From Bifidobacterium breve DSM 20213 = JCM 1192 (GTDB lineage: Bacteria > Actinomycetota > Actinomycetes > Actinomycetales > Bifidobacteriaceae): a stretch of 64,000 bases of DNA. Location: contig NZ_AP012324.1 of the NCBI RefSeq assembly GCF_001025175.1, positions 1,674,001 through 1,738,000 of the forward strand, written 5' to 3'. The translations under genes were made by a program, and so were the position numbers. Each line of letters starts with the position of its first letter. Within the stretch, counting starts at the first letter, position 1. Below the pieces are notes generated by a model. That model made no database searches. It was given only the letters and a program-made list of their open reading frames with translations, and was not told the origin of the DNA. Positions 26,428-35,966 of the stretch are shown here, piece by piece.

Positions 26428-27396
26428 TTACTTCGCACCAAACCGCTCACGAATCTGAGCGGCAGTACCATAAGAGGCTTGCGCGCCGAACCCAGTCGCG
26501 GCGTACGCGGAAACGTATGAGGCCAACTGCGCACTGTCCGCCAACGCATGACCCGAGGCAAGTCCGGCCAGAACCGTGCCCATAAAGGCATCTCCGCACC
26601 CGGTAGTGTCGATGGCCTCAACCGCAACTGGCGCAATACGATAGATATCATCACCATCGATGACTACCGACCCATCCCCGCCAAGCGTAATTACCGCCTG
26701 ATTAAAGCCGAAGTCATGCATCTGCCGCGCCACATCAGACCAGTCCAGTCCATCCCAATCGTCATCGTCCGGCTCGGCGATGTCCAGCAGCTGCGCCATT
26801 TCATGCTCATTGACCAACAGAATGTCCGAAGCCTCGATAAGCTCAGCGGGCAGTTCAGCAACGAATGGCGAATCGTTGAGCAATACCTTGAGCCCGGCAT
26901 CATGACAGAGGCGAGCGCATGCCGTGACCGTTTCCATCGGACTCTCTAAACACAGTCCCAACACATCGGCGGCAACCAATGCGTCAGATGACTGGCGCAC
27001 ATAGTCGACAGACACCTCACCATTGGAACCAGCCGAATATACGATGGTGTTCTCACCATTCGCGTCCACGGTAATTACCGTAGTGCCACTGGGACCTGCA
27101 ACGGCAGCGATATGCGAAGTATCCACACCAGCATCGCGCAAATGCTCCAGCAGAAAATCCGCATTGGCATCTTCCCCGACTGCACCAAACATCCGCACCT
27201 GCGCTCCAATTCGCGCAGCCGCCGATGCCTGATTCGCTGATTTGCCTCCCGGCAATAAGGTCAGCGGGCCACCGTTGACGGTCTCTCCCGGTTTCGGCAA
27301 CCGCTCAGTAACGACCGTGTAATCAACATTCATTGATCCGACCACGGACACACTGCCGTGCAGGTGGTCGAGCAAGTCAAGACATGATGCTGACAT
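26428..27396 (-). CDS. rbsK: Ribokinase (PfkB family)
   Basis: This 322-aa sugar kinase should phosphorylate ribose released by nucleoside cleavage. PfkB signatures are visible: GSMNVDYTV near the N-terminus, GGKSANQASAAARIGA (about 52-67), and the catalytic DTTGCGDAFMGT near the C-terminus (Asp in GCGDAF as base). GAAAGGAAA precedes the ATG at 27396. It is the last gene of the operon that starts at 30600. A weak hairpin (27502-27535) lies between it and the transporter gene, which may lower its level. Confidence 0.88.
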   Translation of the reverse strand: MSASCLDLLDHLHGSVSVVGSMNVDYTVVTERLPKPGETVNGGPLTLLPGGKSANQASAAARIGAQVRMFGAVGEDANADFLLEHLRDAGVDTSHIAAVAGPSGTTVITVDANGENTIVYSAGSNGEVSVDYVRQSSDALVAADVLGLCLESPMETVTACARLCHDAGLKVLLNDSPFVAELPAELIEASDILLVNEHEMAQLLDIAEPDDDDWDGLDWSDVARQMHDFGFNQAVITLGGDGSVVIDGDDIYRIAPVAVEAIDTTGCGDAFMGTVLAGLASGHALADSAQLASYVSAYAATGFGAQASYGTAAQIRERFGAK

Positions 27397-27501
27397 GATG
27401 CATTTCCTTTCGGCCTTCTTGTTTCGGCCTGTCTTCTATGTTCTGCGCTTGTTCTACGTTTCAGCAAAATCACGATGGAAACACAATCGTGCGGGTATGC
27501 G

Positions 27502-27535
27502 AATGCCCGGAGTCTGAAGTCAAATCCCGGGCATT
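27502..27535. terminator. Hairpin between the carrier gene and rbsK
   Basis: AATGCCCGG (27502-27510) pairs with CCGGGCATT (27527-27535) around a 16-base loop. No T-run follows, so it may be an attenuator or an RNA stability element rather than a full terminator. Confidence 0.4.
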
Positions 27536-27621
27536 GCACGTATTCGGGGCCAAATCGTCTGCGCGATTGATATGTTCTGCTGACGACTGACGCCTAGCGG
27601 ATTGTGATGGTTATATCAGCA

Positions 27622-29052
27622 TCACGCACCCATCGGCAGGAAGATTGCCATGGACAGGATGAACATGACGATTACGCCAGCGATCATCGGCACACTGGTA
27701 CGGCGCACAATGTCGATTGGGCTCTTCTTGATGGAGCCGGCGACGATCATCACCACAGCGGAGACCGGCGAGACAGCGCGCAGCAGATTGCCAGCGAGAC
27801 CCATCGGGATGGACACAGCGAGCACATTGATACTAGCAGCAGCGGCCAGCGGAACCATGAGCGGAACCATCGCGAAGAACAGTGCGGTACCGGAACCGGA
27901 GAGTAGCACGATGAGCGCAGTGAGGCCGACAAGGATAAGCGGCAGCACGAAGCCCATACCAGAGCCGGACAGGCCGGTCATTGCGTTCTGCAGTTCGGTG
28001 ATCAGACCAATGGACTTAAGACCAACGACGAACACAGAAGCAGCGACCAACAGTGCCACAATCGGCATTGCGCCACCCATGCCCTTGAAGAAGGACTCGG
28101 TGCCAGCGAGGGTTTCCTTGCCCTTGCGAGTGCGGATGAGCTCGCAGATAATGGCGATCACGAAGGAGAGAATGGAAGCGAGTTCAACACTCAGGTCGAT
28201 CTTTGCGCCGGTGGTGGAAGTGATGGCGAACACGATGAGAAGCATGATGATCGGCAGCAGCGGCAAAATCGCATACACAGTGCGGTAGAGAGCGCTACCT
28301 TCGACAGCCTTAACCTCAGCCAGGTCAACATCACCGTCGGTCAAATCCGAGCCAGCGCGCTTGTCCATGAACTTCTGCCAGAAGTAGTGTGCCAGTGCCA
28401 TGACGAGCAAGGTCGGGATGGAAACGAGCACGTGATAACGGAAGACGTAATCGCTGGCGGTCAGGCCGGAGAACATGTCGGTCTTAGCGAGTTCAGCGGC
28501 GATGGCAACATTGTCGGAGCCAAGCGGGGTCGGCATAATCGTTGCAGTAGTGGCAATGACTGCAGCTGCGCTCAGCAGGCTCATACCAGCTTGGCGAAGC
28601 ACCGGGTACAGCGTTGCCATAAGGATGATAGCCAGGTTGGAAGCACTCGGAATGACCAGAGACAACAGGTTGCCCAACAAGAAGGTAATCGGCACGAGGA
28701 TATACGGGGACTTGATGTGCGCAATCGGCTTGGCGAGCACACTTACCGTGACTTCATTGGCTCCGATATGGGACATGTAGCCGGTGTAGCCACCAAGGAT
28801 GAGGATGATGAAGCCAGCAGAAGTGAGCGTGCTCACGAACTGATCGCCTACAACCTTGAACGGATCAAGCCAAGTGACACCACTGGAAACGAAGTCGGTG
28901 AATGAGATGTCCTTGCCCATCAGCAATGCGATGTACATCAGCACAATGCCGATGAGGAACAGGGAAATCTTGATGTCCATTTTCTTCACGAGCATAAAGC
29001 CCACAATGCCAATCGCGGCAATTGCCACGAGGTACATAATCACCAGTTCCAT
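27622..29052 (-). CDS. DcuC/YfcC-like membrane carrier, probable nucleoside or sugar transporter
   Basis: This 476-aa membrane protein has about 12-13 hydrophobic segments and belongs, by overall look, to the C4-dicarboxylate carrier/ion transporter superfamily. Small Gly/Ser-rich hairpins such as LSGSGMGF and LLSGSGTALFF mark the transport core. It is located between a nucleoside hydrolase gene and ribokinase, so a role in nucleoside or ribose uptake is more likely than dicarboxylate transport. Substrate is inferred from context only. SD GAAAGGA is 6 bases before the ATG. Confidence 0.7.
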   Translation of the reverse strand: MELVIMYLVAIAAIGIVGFMLVKKMDIKISLFLIGIVLMYIALLMGKDISFTDFVSSGVTWLDPFKVVGDQFVSTLTSAGFIILILGGYTGYMSHIGANEVTVSVLAKPIAHIKSPYILVPITFLLGNLLSLVIPSASNLAIILMATLYPVLRQAGMSLLSAAAVIATTATIMPTPLGSDNVAIAAELAKTDMFSGLTASDYVFRYHVLVSIPTLLVMALAHYFWQKFMDKRAGSDLTDGDVDLAEVKAVEGSALYRTVYAILPLLPIIMLLIVFAITSTTGAKIDLSVELASILSFVIAIICELIRTRKGKETLAGTESFFKGMGGAMPIVALLVAASVFVVGLKSIGLITELQNAMTGLSGSGMGFVLPLILVGLTALIVLLSGSGTALFFAMVPLMVPLAAAASINVLAVSIPMGLAGNLLRAVSPVSAVVMIVAGSIKKSPIDIVRRTSVPMIAGVIVMFILSMAIFLPMGA

Positions 29053-29153
29053 CGGTCTGGTCCTTTCTTTGTTCTCTTATTCTCTGTTGTTGAATTCACG
29101 AATATTGATGCGCTCAGGGGCGCCGGTGTTAGCGGCGTCGAAGAGACAAGGGA

Positions 29154-30074
29154 CTATGCACAATGGGCGATGCCGTCCATGAACCAGTCGCAGAATCGAT
29201 CTGCGTGAACGCCGGTGGTGACGGTGGCATTCGGTTCGCGCTTAAGGTAGCCCTTAAGATCAACGACCGTACACCCTGCAGTGAGTTCGCCAGCGATTTC
29301 TACGTCCACAAATGCCTTAGTCATGTCGAATAGGTCAGGCTCCAGCAAGCATGCGACTGCGCAAGCGTCATACATTTTGAGACCGGTGCCGAAGCTGCGC
29401 TTGCGGTAGCGCTGGAACAGGTCATGAGCCATCAGACCGACCTTGCCCATATCCTTAAGCTGAGCGGTTTTCTCCGGCGGAATCACAGTTCCCAAGCCGG
29501 CGTCCAGTGTGGCCATAGTAATGTCAAGACCAGAAGTGAGCACAATCTTGGCGGCTTCAGGGTCAACGAAAATATTGAATTCGGCCATAACACCCTTGTT
29601 GCCGCGAGTGACCGAACCACCCATGAGCACAATGCGCTCAATACGCGACTTGACTTCCGGAAAAGTTTTTAGCAACAGTGCGATGTTGGTCAGCGGACCG
29701 ATTGGCATGACGGTGACGGGTTCAGCAGAAGCCATGATCTCGTCGCGCATTGCTTCGACAGCATGCTTATCCAGCAGAAGTTCAGTTTTGGGCTCAGGGA
29801 AATCGAATCCCTCCATACCGGTTTTACCGTGGATATCGCTTGCATCATCAAGCTGACGGATCAGCGGTTCAGCAGCGCCACGAGCGACCGGTACGTCCTT
29901 ACCGTAGTAGGCCATCAGCTTGAGCGCGTTCGTCGTTGTCGCTTCAATGCTGACATTGCCAGCAACCGTAGTAATCAGCCGCACGTCGAAGCGCGGGTTG
30001 AACACTGCCAGTGCGATGGCGACGGCGTCATCGATGCCGGGGTCAGTGTCGATAATCAGAGGGATCTGCTTCAT
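29154..30074 (-). CDS. Inosine-uridine preferring nucleoside hydrolase
   Basis: This 306-aa hydrolase cleaves nucleosides into base and ribose. The N-terminal DTDPGIDDA (about 9-17) binds the calcium ion and is the family hallmark. VLMGGSV and the C-terminal D-x-x-A-x-x-x motif region (MYDACAVACLLEPDLF, about 235-250) complete the active site. It lies in the operon with a carrier and ribokinase, giving a complete route from outside nucleoside to ribose 5-phosphate. Base preference cannot be read from the sequence. Confidence 0.92.
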   Translation of the reverse strand: MKQIPLIIDTDPGIDDAVAIALAVFNPRFDVRLITTVAGNVSIEATTTNALKLMAYYGKDVPVARGAAEPLIRQLDDASDIHGKTGMEGFDFPEPKTELLLDKHAVEAMRDEIMASAEPVTVMPIGPLTNIALLLKTFPEVKSRIERIVLMGGSVTRGNKGVMAEFNIFVDPEAAKIVLTSGLDITMATLDAGLGTVIPPEKTAQLKDMGKVGLMAHDLFQRYRKRSFGTGLKMYDACAVACLLEPDLFDMTKAFVDVEIAGELTAGCTVVDLKGYLKREPNATVTTGVHADRFCDWFMDGIAHCA

Positions 30075-30138
30075 TGCTTGTTCGGTTCCTTTCGTGGTGT
30101 GTTGATATACGTGTTATGCGTAGTGCTCGGCGAGCCGA

Positions 30139-30600
30139 TTACTTGATTCCGCTTGTGGCGGTGGATTCAGCTGCGCTGAGCGGAACGGGATCAACGAATT
30201 GGACTAATCCGCTGCCATAACCCGGTGCCGGCCGGCGCAGGAACCCATGCTCTTCGTAGAACGATTCCTTGCCAGGTGTTGCCATCAGGCCAATGTACGC
30301 ATGGTTGCAGCAGTGTTCTCGAATGCGTGTGATAAGTGCGCGCAGCACCGCCGTACCGACTCCATCCCCTTGGTATTGCGGTAATACCACGAGATCTTTG
30401 ATGAAGAATGCGATACGTCCATCGCCGACCACACGACCAATTCCGGCCACCTGACCATCAACGTAGGCAACCACGGAATACAGCCCACCATCCAGCGCCA
30501 TACGCGCGTCTTCGCGGTCGTAATGGTAGAAACCCACAGCGTCGCGAACGCTGACGTACAGTTCGGCTGTCAGCGCGTCTTGCTGAATCGATATGCACAT
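30139..30600 (-). CDS. GNAT family N-acetyltransferase
   Basis: This 153-aa acyltransferase has the GNAT acetyl-CoA binding motif FIKDLVVLPQYQGDGVGTAVL (about 79-99 in the ORF from 30600), with the QxxGxG/A core as QGDGVG. ATG 30600 follows GGAGGTG; the frame can be read from 30642 but lacks such a site. It is the first gene of the nucleoside operon, just behind the LacI-type operator. Substrate is unknown. Its place in a salvage operon is unexpected and may point to acetylation of an intermediate. Confidence 0.8.
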   Translation of the reverse strand: MCISIQQDALTAELYVSVRDAVGFYHYDREDARMALDGGLYSVVAYVDGQVAGIGRVVGDGRIAFFIKDLVVLPQYQGDGVGTAVLRALITRIREHCCNHAYIGLMATPGKESFYEEHGFLRRPAPGYGSGLVQFVDPVPLSAAESTATSGIK

Positions 30601-30657
30601 TGCCCGCTCACCTCCTCTGTGAGTTTCCTCCAAACCGATCATCGTTGATCATCGCCA

Positions 30658-30677
30658 TTGATAAAACGTTTAATCAA
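30658..30677. promoter_or_regulatory. LacI-type operator of the nucleoside operon
   Basis: TTGATAAAACGTTTAATCAA is an almost perfect 20-bp palindrome with an AACGTT centre; only two positions break symmetry. It lies 12 bases downstream of the -10 box, over the likely transcription start, and next to a LacI-family gene. Confidence 0.8.
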
Positions 30678-30689
30678 CTAATGAAAATT

Positions 30690-30718
30690 ATGATATAACC
30701 TTTTACCAATGTTGTCAA
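30690..30718 (-). promoter_or_regulatory. Promoter of the nucleoside operon
   Basis: On the minus strand TTGACA (30713-30718) and TATCAT (30690-30695) are separated by 17 bases. This is the clearest -35/-10 pair in the window. Confidence 0.75.
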
Positions 30719-30787
30719 CGATGTCGGCACGTCAGCACTGTTCAGCGCATAAGCCCAGCCTTCATACACCTGATAAACGCTGCAATA

Positions 30788-31813
30788 TCAGGGAACACGC
30801 CACATAGGAGCCCCAACCGAATCACGCAGTACAAACGATGACGGGACATAGCGCGATTCACCACGACTGCAATCATTATTTATAATCATGTCGAGCAACA
30901 TATCCACGCCCTGGCGACCCATATCCTCAGCTTGCTGCGAAATAATCGCGACTTGCGGAGTCAGCAGACGGAATACGGCAATGTCATCGAATGAAATCAC
31001 TGACATTTCACTACCAATATCAATGCCGCGGTCATGCAGCAAACCAATCATCGTGATCATGTCAGGCGAGTAAGCGCAAATAATCGCCGTAACACCTGCT
31101 CTTACAAGTTCATTTAGTCCTGCTTCGCGCGAAACATATGTAGAATCACAGTCGACAACCGCCGCAGTTCCCTTCCCCAACTGCGTCACCTGTGCCACAG
31201 CAGAACGGAATGCCGCTTCACGCTCATTTATATTGGACGAGCCCAGTGACGAGTGTGACACAAATCCAATGTGACGATGCCCTAAGCGCACAAGTTCGGC
31301 AACAGCCTCGCAAACACCTGGGTATGGGTCGGACACTACGAATGGCACCGAATTTACTCCCGATACCAAACGATCCACGAACACCAGTGGTAGCTCGCGC
31401 GCGATAAGCGACTGCATACCAGGCGAATTGACACCTTGCGGCACCACGATTGCCCCGTCAATACGTTGCCCAAGCAGATTGTCAATAAACGCATCCTGGC
31501 GTTCCACTGTTTCTGCTGAAGTACCAATCAGCGTGGAATAGCCCTGGGCATACAACTCGTCTTCCATTGACGAGACTAAATCAGCGAAATACGGATTGCG
31601 CAAATCAGGAACCAGCAGGCCAACAGTCTTAGTATCCGACGAGCGCATGGAACGAGCACGTTGATCGGGCACATACCCCATTTCCTCAACAGTTTTCAGC
31701 ACCAACTGTCGCGTATCACTAGAAAAGCGGCCTTTATTGTGAAGTATCTGGGAAACAGCAGCAGCCGATACACCGGCACGTTGAGCAACATCCTTCAACG
31801 TCACGAACGCCAT
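30788..31813 (-). CDS. LacI family transcriptional regulator
   Basis: This 341-aa repressor has the LacI helix-turn-helix at the N-terminus (TLKDVAQRAGVSAAAVSQIL, about 5-24) followed by the hinge and a periplasmic-binding-protein-like sensor (from TVGLLVPDLRNPYF, about 67). It is encoded immediately upstream of, and in the same direction as, the nucleoside operon and is the probable repressor at 30658-30677. Ribose or a nucleoside-derived sugar is a plausible inducer; this is inference from context. Confidence 0.9.
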   Translation of the reverse strand: MAFVTLKDVAQRAGVSAAAVSQILHNKGRFSSDTRQLVLKTVEEMGYVPDQRARSMRSSDTKTVGLLVPDLRNPYFADLVSSMEDELYAQGYSTLIGTSAETVERQDAFIDNLLGQRIDGAIVVPQGVNSPGMQSLIARELPLVFVDRLVSGVNSVPFVVSDPYPGVCEAVAELVRLGHRHIGFVSHSSLGSSNINEREAAFRSAVAQVTQLGKGTAAVVDCDSTYVSREAGLNELVRAGVTAIICAYSPDMITMIGLLHDRGIDIGSEMSVISFDDIAVFRLLTPQVAIISQQAEDMGRQGVDMLLDMIINNDCSRGESRYVPSSFVLRDSVGAPMWRVP

Positions 31814-31917
31814 AGTCCCCTCCTTGCGGCCGATACATCGTCAAAGCAACAATTCAAATGTACCCTTTTCACCGCCAATATTCGCAATCCTGCGCCAACA
31901 CACGGCTCTCAACATAG

Positions 31918-31978
31918 AAAACCGCACCCCAACCACCGGATGAGAATTGCTTCAACCCGATAATCGAGGTGCGGTTTT
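31918..31978. terminator. Terminator between the ABC exporter operon and lacI
   Basis: AAAACCGCACC (31918-31928) pairs with GGTGCGGTTTT (31968-31978). The A-run/T-run symmetry fits a bidirectional terminator, but the loop is long (39 bases). It lies just past the stop of the gene at 31993. Confidence 0.7.
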
Positions 31979-31992
31979 TGCAGGCGTACCGA

Positions 31993-34008
31993 CTACTCCA
32001 GCTCCACCGCGCCGGTGTACAGCTGGTAGTACTCGCCCTTCTGCGCGATCAGCTCGTCATGCGAGCCACGCTCGATGATGTTGCCATGGTCGAGCACCAT
32101 GATCACATCGGAGTTGCGCACGGTGGACAGGCGGTGGGCGATGACGAAGACCGTACGGCCCTTCATCAGGTTATCCATACCAGCTTGCACAACCTCTTCA
32201 GTGCGCGTATCAATCGAGGACGTGGCCTCGTCAAGGATCAGCGCGGGCGGATCGGCCACCGCCGCACGGGCAATGGAAATCAGCTGGCGCTGGCCTTGGG
32301 ACAGGCCGGAACCGTCGCCTTCCAGCACTGTGTCGTAGCCCTTGGGCAGCATGCGAATGAAGCTATCCGCATTAACCAGGCGAGCAGCCTCGATACATTC
32401 CTCATCGGTGGCGTTCAGGCGGCCGTAACGGATGTTGTCCATCACGGTGCCGGTGAACAGGTTCACGTCCTGCAGCACGATGCCCAAAGACCTGCGCAGG
32501 TCAGGCTTCTTGATGCCGGCCACGGAGATGCCGTCGTACAGAATCTGGCCTTCCTGAATGTCGTAGAACCGGTTGATCAGGTTGGTCACGGTGGTTTTGC
32601 CGGCACCGGTGGCGCCGACGAGCGCAATCTTCTGGCCGGGCTTGGCGAACCAGGTGATGTCGTGCAGCACCGGCTTATCCGGGTTGTAGCCGAAGGTCAC
32701 GTTGGTGAAGCGCACATCGCCGCGCAGCAGGGTCAGTCGACCATCAGGCGAGGTAATCGCCTGCTCCTTGGCCTTCATCACCACTTCACGGGCCGAACCC
32801 TTGAGCTTTTCTGCGGCCTTCAGAGACCTCGTGCCATCGTCGCCGATTTCGCGCTTCCACGCCCAGTGACCGGTCTCATGGTCCACCTCGGTCATGGTGC
32901 GTCCGTCCTCGCCCAGTTCCACGTTGACGAGCGTCACAGTGCCCTTGTCTTCCTCGATGGGCTCATCCATCAGCTTGAAGATACGGGAAGCACCGGCGAG
33001 CGCCATCATCACCATGGTCAGCTGCTGGGAGACCTGGCCGATCGGGTTGATGAACGAACGGGACAGGGTCAGCAAGGAGACGAGCGTACCGAGGGTGAGC
33101 GGCTTGACACCAGTCAGACCGATGTCGTTGACGCCGGCCAGCGAGACGGCGGCGCCGATGATGGCGAGCAGGATGTACAGCAGGTAGCCCATGTTGCCGA
33201 CGACCGGCATGGTGACGTTGCCCCATGTGTTCGCTTCGGCGGACGCCTCGAAGAGCTCCTCGTTCTTCTCGTCGAAGGTCTTCTGGGTGGCGTCTTCGTG
33301 GTTGAAGACCTTGATGACCTTCTGGCCGTTGACGGATTCCTCCACGAAGGCGTTCACGTCGCCGATCCACTGCTGCTGCTTGACGAAGTAGCGGCCGGAG
33401 CGGCTCACGATCTTGCGCACGATGAAGTAGAGCAGAACGGTGAACACGATTACGAACGCGGTGAATGGAATGGACAGCCACAGCATGGACAGCAGCGCCG
33501 CGGCCGCGGAGATAATCGAGGAGAACATCTGCGGGAACGACTGCGAGATGGCCTGGCGCAGCGTATCGGTGTCGTTGGTGTAGTGGCTCATGATGTCGCC
33601 GTGCTCGTGGCTGTCGAAGTAGCGGATCGGCAGCTTCTGCTGGTGGGCGAACATGTCGTCACGGATCTTCTTGAGCGTGCCCTGTTCGACGGTGATGATC
33701 AGCCACTGCCAAGCCCAGGATGCCACGATGCCGGCCACATACAGGCAGGCCATCAGACTGATGGCGCGCAGCAACGGAGCCCAGTCGGGGTTCGATTCCC
33801 CCACCATCGGCAGGATGTAAGTGTCAATCAGCGATTGGAGGAACAGCGCGGATCCGGCCTGCGCGGCGGCACCGACCAAAATGCACACCACGATGGCGAT
33901 AACGCGCAATTTGTATTGGAAGATGTAGCCGAAGATGCGCTTGATGGTTCCGGGGTCGGCTTTGCCCATGGCGGGCTCGCGATTCTTGAAACTCTGGTCG
34001 TTGCTCAT
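31993..34008 (-). CDS. ABC exporter, half-transporter B (ATPase-permease fusion)
   Basis: This 671-aa protein fuses a six-helix exporter membrane domain (about 30-330) to an ATPase domain. An inserted charged segment of about 60 residues (GEDGRTMTEVDHETGHW onwards) lies between them. Walker A is GATGAGKTT, the signature is LSQGQRQ, and Walker B is LILDEATSSID with the catalytic Glu present. It pairs with the product of 34005-35966, to which it is coupled by a 4-base overlap. Substrate is unknown; a drug or peptide exporter under MarR control is likely. Confidence 0.9.
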   Translation of the reverse strand: MSNDQSFKNREPAMGKADPGTIKRIFGYIFQYKLRVIAIVVCILVGAAAQAGSALFLQSLIDTYILPMVGESNPDWAPLLRAISLMACLYVAGIVASWAWQWLIITVEQGTLKKIRDDMFAHQQKLPIRYFDSHEHGDIMSHYTNDTDTLRQAISQSFPQMFSSIISAAAALLSMLWLSIPFTAFVIVFTVLLYFIVRKIVSRSGRYFVKQQQWIGDVNAFVEESVNGQKVIKVFNHEDATQKTFDEKNEELFEASAEANTWGNVTMPVVGNMGYLLYILLAIIGAAVSLAGVNDIGLTGVKPLTLGTLVSLLTLSRSFINPIGQVSQQLTMVMMALAGASRIFKLMDEPIEEDKGTVTLVNVELGEDGRTMTEVDHETGHWAWKREIGDDGTRSLKAAEKLKGSAREVVMKAKEQAITSPDGRLTLLRGDVRFTNVTFGYNPDKPVLHDITWFAKPGQKIALVGATGAGKTTVTNLINRFYDIQEGQILYDGISVAGIKKPDLRRSLGIVLQDVNLFTGTVMDNIRYGRLNATDEECIEAARLVNADSFIRMLPKGYDTVLEGDGSGLSQGQRQLISIARAAVADPPALILDEATSSIDTRTEEVVQAGMDNLMKGRTVFVIAHRLSTVRNSDVIMVLDHGNIIERGSHDELIAQKGEYYQLYTGAVELE

Positions 34009-35966
34009 CGTGCTTCTCCTTCCTTGGTATCGGCTGCATTGGTATCAGCTGCGCTGGTATCGGCCGTGGGCATGGTCACCGTCACCGTCACGGTTTCGGC
34101 CGGCTCAGCGGCAGATGACTCAGTGGCAGCCTGTTCGGCAGCGGCCAATTCTTCGGTCTTAGCCTGGTTCTTGGTCTGGGATTCGTAAATGGAACGGTAT
34201 TCATCGCAAGTGGTGAGCAGCTCCTCGTGCGTACCTGATGCCATGATGCGACCGGAATCCATCACCAGAATCATGTCGGATTCCTGCACGGAGGCCACGC
34301 GCTGGGCGATGATGATCTTCGTGGTGTCCGGAATCTCGTTGTGGAATGCGGCGCGGATCAGCTTGTCCGTCTTGGTGTCGACGGCGCTGGTCGAATCGTC
34401 GAGAATCAGAATCTTCGGCTTCTTCAGCAGTGCGCGGGCGATGCACAGGCGCTGGCGCTGTCCGCCGGACACATTGGTACCGCCCTGCTCGATGTACGTG
34501 TCGTACTTATCGGGGAATTCCTGAACGAATCCATCGGCCTGCGCGAGCTGCGCGGCATGGCGAATCTCTTCATCGGTGGCGTTCGGGTTGCCCCAGCGCA
34601 GGTTTTCGGCAATAGTGCCGGAGAACAGCACGTTCTTCTGCAACACCATGGCCACCTGATCGCGCAGCGCCTCAATGTCATAGTCGCGCACGTCCACGCC
34701 GCCGACCTTGAGCGAACCAGAGCTCACGTCGTAGAGTCGCGACACCAGCTGCACTAAAGACGACTTTGCCGAACCAGTACCGCCGACGATGCCGATGGTC
34801 ATGCCGGAGCGAATCTTCAGGTTGATATCGTCCAACACGGGCTTTTCGGAACTGTCGGAGTAGCGGAAACTGACGTGGTCGAACTCGATGGAGCCATCGG
34901 CCATATCGGTCACCGGGTGAGCCGGGTTCTGCACCGTGCTTTCCTCCTGCAGCACCTGGCAGATTCGCTCGGCGGAAGCCTGGGAGATGATGACCATGAC
35001 GAAGATCATGGACAGCATCATCATGGCCATAAGAATCTGCATGGCATAGGTGACCAGCGAAGTCAGCTCGCCGGTGGACAGGCCCAGCGCCGCATTATTG
35101 CCGGAAGCGACGATCTGCTGCGCGCCCATCCATGCGATGAGAATCATCGAGGCGTAGACGCACACCATCATGATCGGCATGTTGAAGCTCATGATGCGCT
35201 CAGCCTTGGTGAAGTCCTTGAAGATGCGCTGGGAGATGCGGCCGAACTTGGAGACCTCGAAGGATTCGCGGTTATAGGACTTGACCACGCGGATGCCCTG
35301 CAGGTTCTCGTCGACCACGTTGTTCAACGCATCGTAGGTGTGAAACACGCGCTCGAACACGGGGTGCACGAGCACGACCAGACCGCACAGGCCGATGGCC
35401 AGAATCGGGATGCAGGCCAGGAACACCATGGAAATCGACGGGGAGATACGGAACGAGAACAGCCAGGCTACGACCACCATGATCGGGGCACGCACGCCCA
35501 GACGAATGATCATCATGTAGGCGTTCTGCAGGTTCGTCACGTCGGTGGTCAGTCGGGTCACGATCGAACCGGTGGAGAACCGGTCGATGTTGGTGAAGCT
35601 GAAGCCCTGCACCTTCTCGAACTGGTCCTTGCGCAGGTTCTTGGCGAAGCCCGCGCCGGCCACGGCCGCGTACTTTCCGGACAAGAAGCCGGCACCCAGC
35701 GAAACCATCGCGCACACCAGCAGAATCACGCCGAACTTGACGGTGGCCGGCATGCTGCCACCGGTGATACCCTCATCGATCAGCGAAGCCATGATGGTCG
35801 GAATCAGGATTTCCAGAATACCTTCGACCGCCACGAACACCGGAGCCAGGATGCTGGCTTTCTTGTATTCACGAATCGAATGGCCCAGCGTGCGCAGTAC
35901 ATGTTTGGGCTTGTCCGGTTCGACGGCTTTGCGCGCCTGCGCGATTGCCTCTGCGGTATCACTCAT
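34005..35966 (-). CDS. ABC exporter, half-transporter A (ATPase-permease fusion, degenerate ATP site)
   Basis: This 653-aa half-transporter has an N-terminal membrane domain (about 40-330) and a C-terminal ATPase domain. Walker A is GGTGSAKSS, with Ala in place of the third Gly. Walker B ends in DDSTSAVD, so the catalytic Glu is replaced by Asp, while the signature VSGGQRQR is normal. This asymmetry is usual in heterodimeric exporters with one weak ATP site. The C-terminal tail of about 50 residues is Ala/Thr/Asp-rich and may be disordered. Overlaps of 4 bases with both neighbours show tight coupling. Confidence 0.9.
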   Translation of the reverse strand: MSDTAEAIAQARKAVEPDKPKHVLRTLGHSIREYKKASILAPVFVAVEGILEILIPTIMASLIDEGITGGSMPATVKFGVILLVCAMVSLGAGFLSGKYAAVAGAGFAKNLRKDQFEKVQGFSFTNIDRFSTGSIVTRLTTDVTNLQNAYMMIIRLGVRAPIMVVVAWLFSFRISPSISMVFLACIPILAIGLCGLVVLVHPVFERVFHTYDALNNVVDENLQGIRVVKSYNRESFEVSKFGRISQRIFKDFTKAERIMSFNMPIMMVCVYASMILIAWMGAQQIVASGNNAALGLSTGELTSLVTYAMQILMAMMMLSMIFVMVIISQASAERICQVLQEESTVQNPAHPVTDMADGSIEFDHVSFRYSDSSEKPVLDDINLKIRSGMTIGIVGGTGSAKSSLVQLVSRLYDVSSGSLKVGGVDVRDYDIEALRDQVAMVLQKNVLFSGTIAENLRWGNPNATDEEIRHAAQLAQADGFVQEFPDKYDTYIEQGGTNVSGGQRQRLCIARALLKKPKILILDDSTSAVDTKTDKLIRAAFHNEIPDTTKIIIAQRVASVQESDMILVMDSGRIMASGTHEELLTTCDEYRSIYESQTKNQAKTEELAAAEQAATESSAAEPAETVTVTVTMPTADTSAADTNAADTKEGEAR

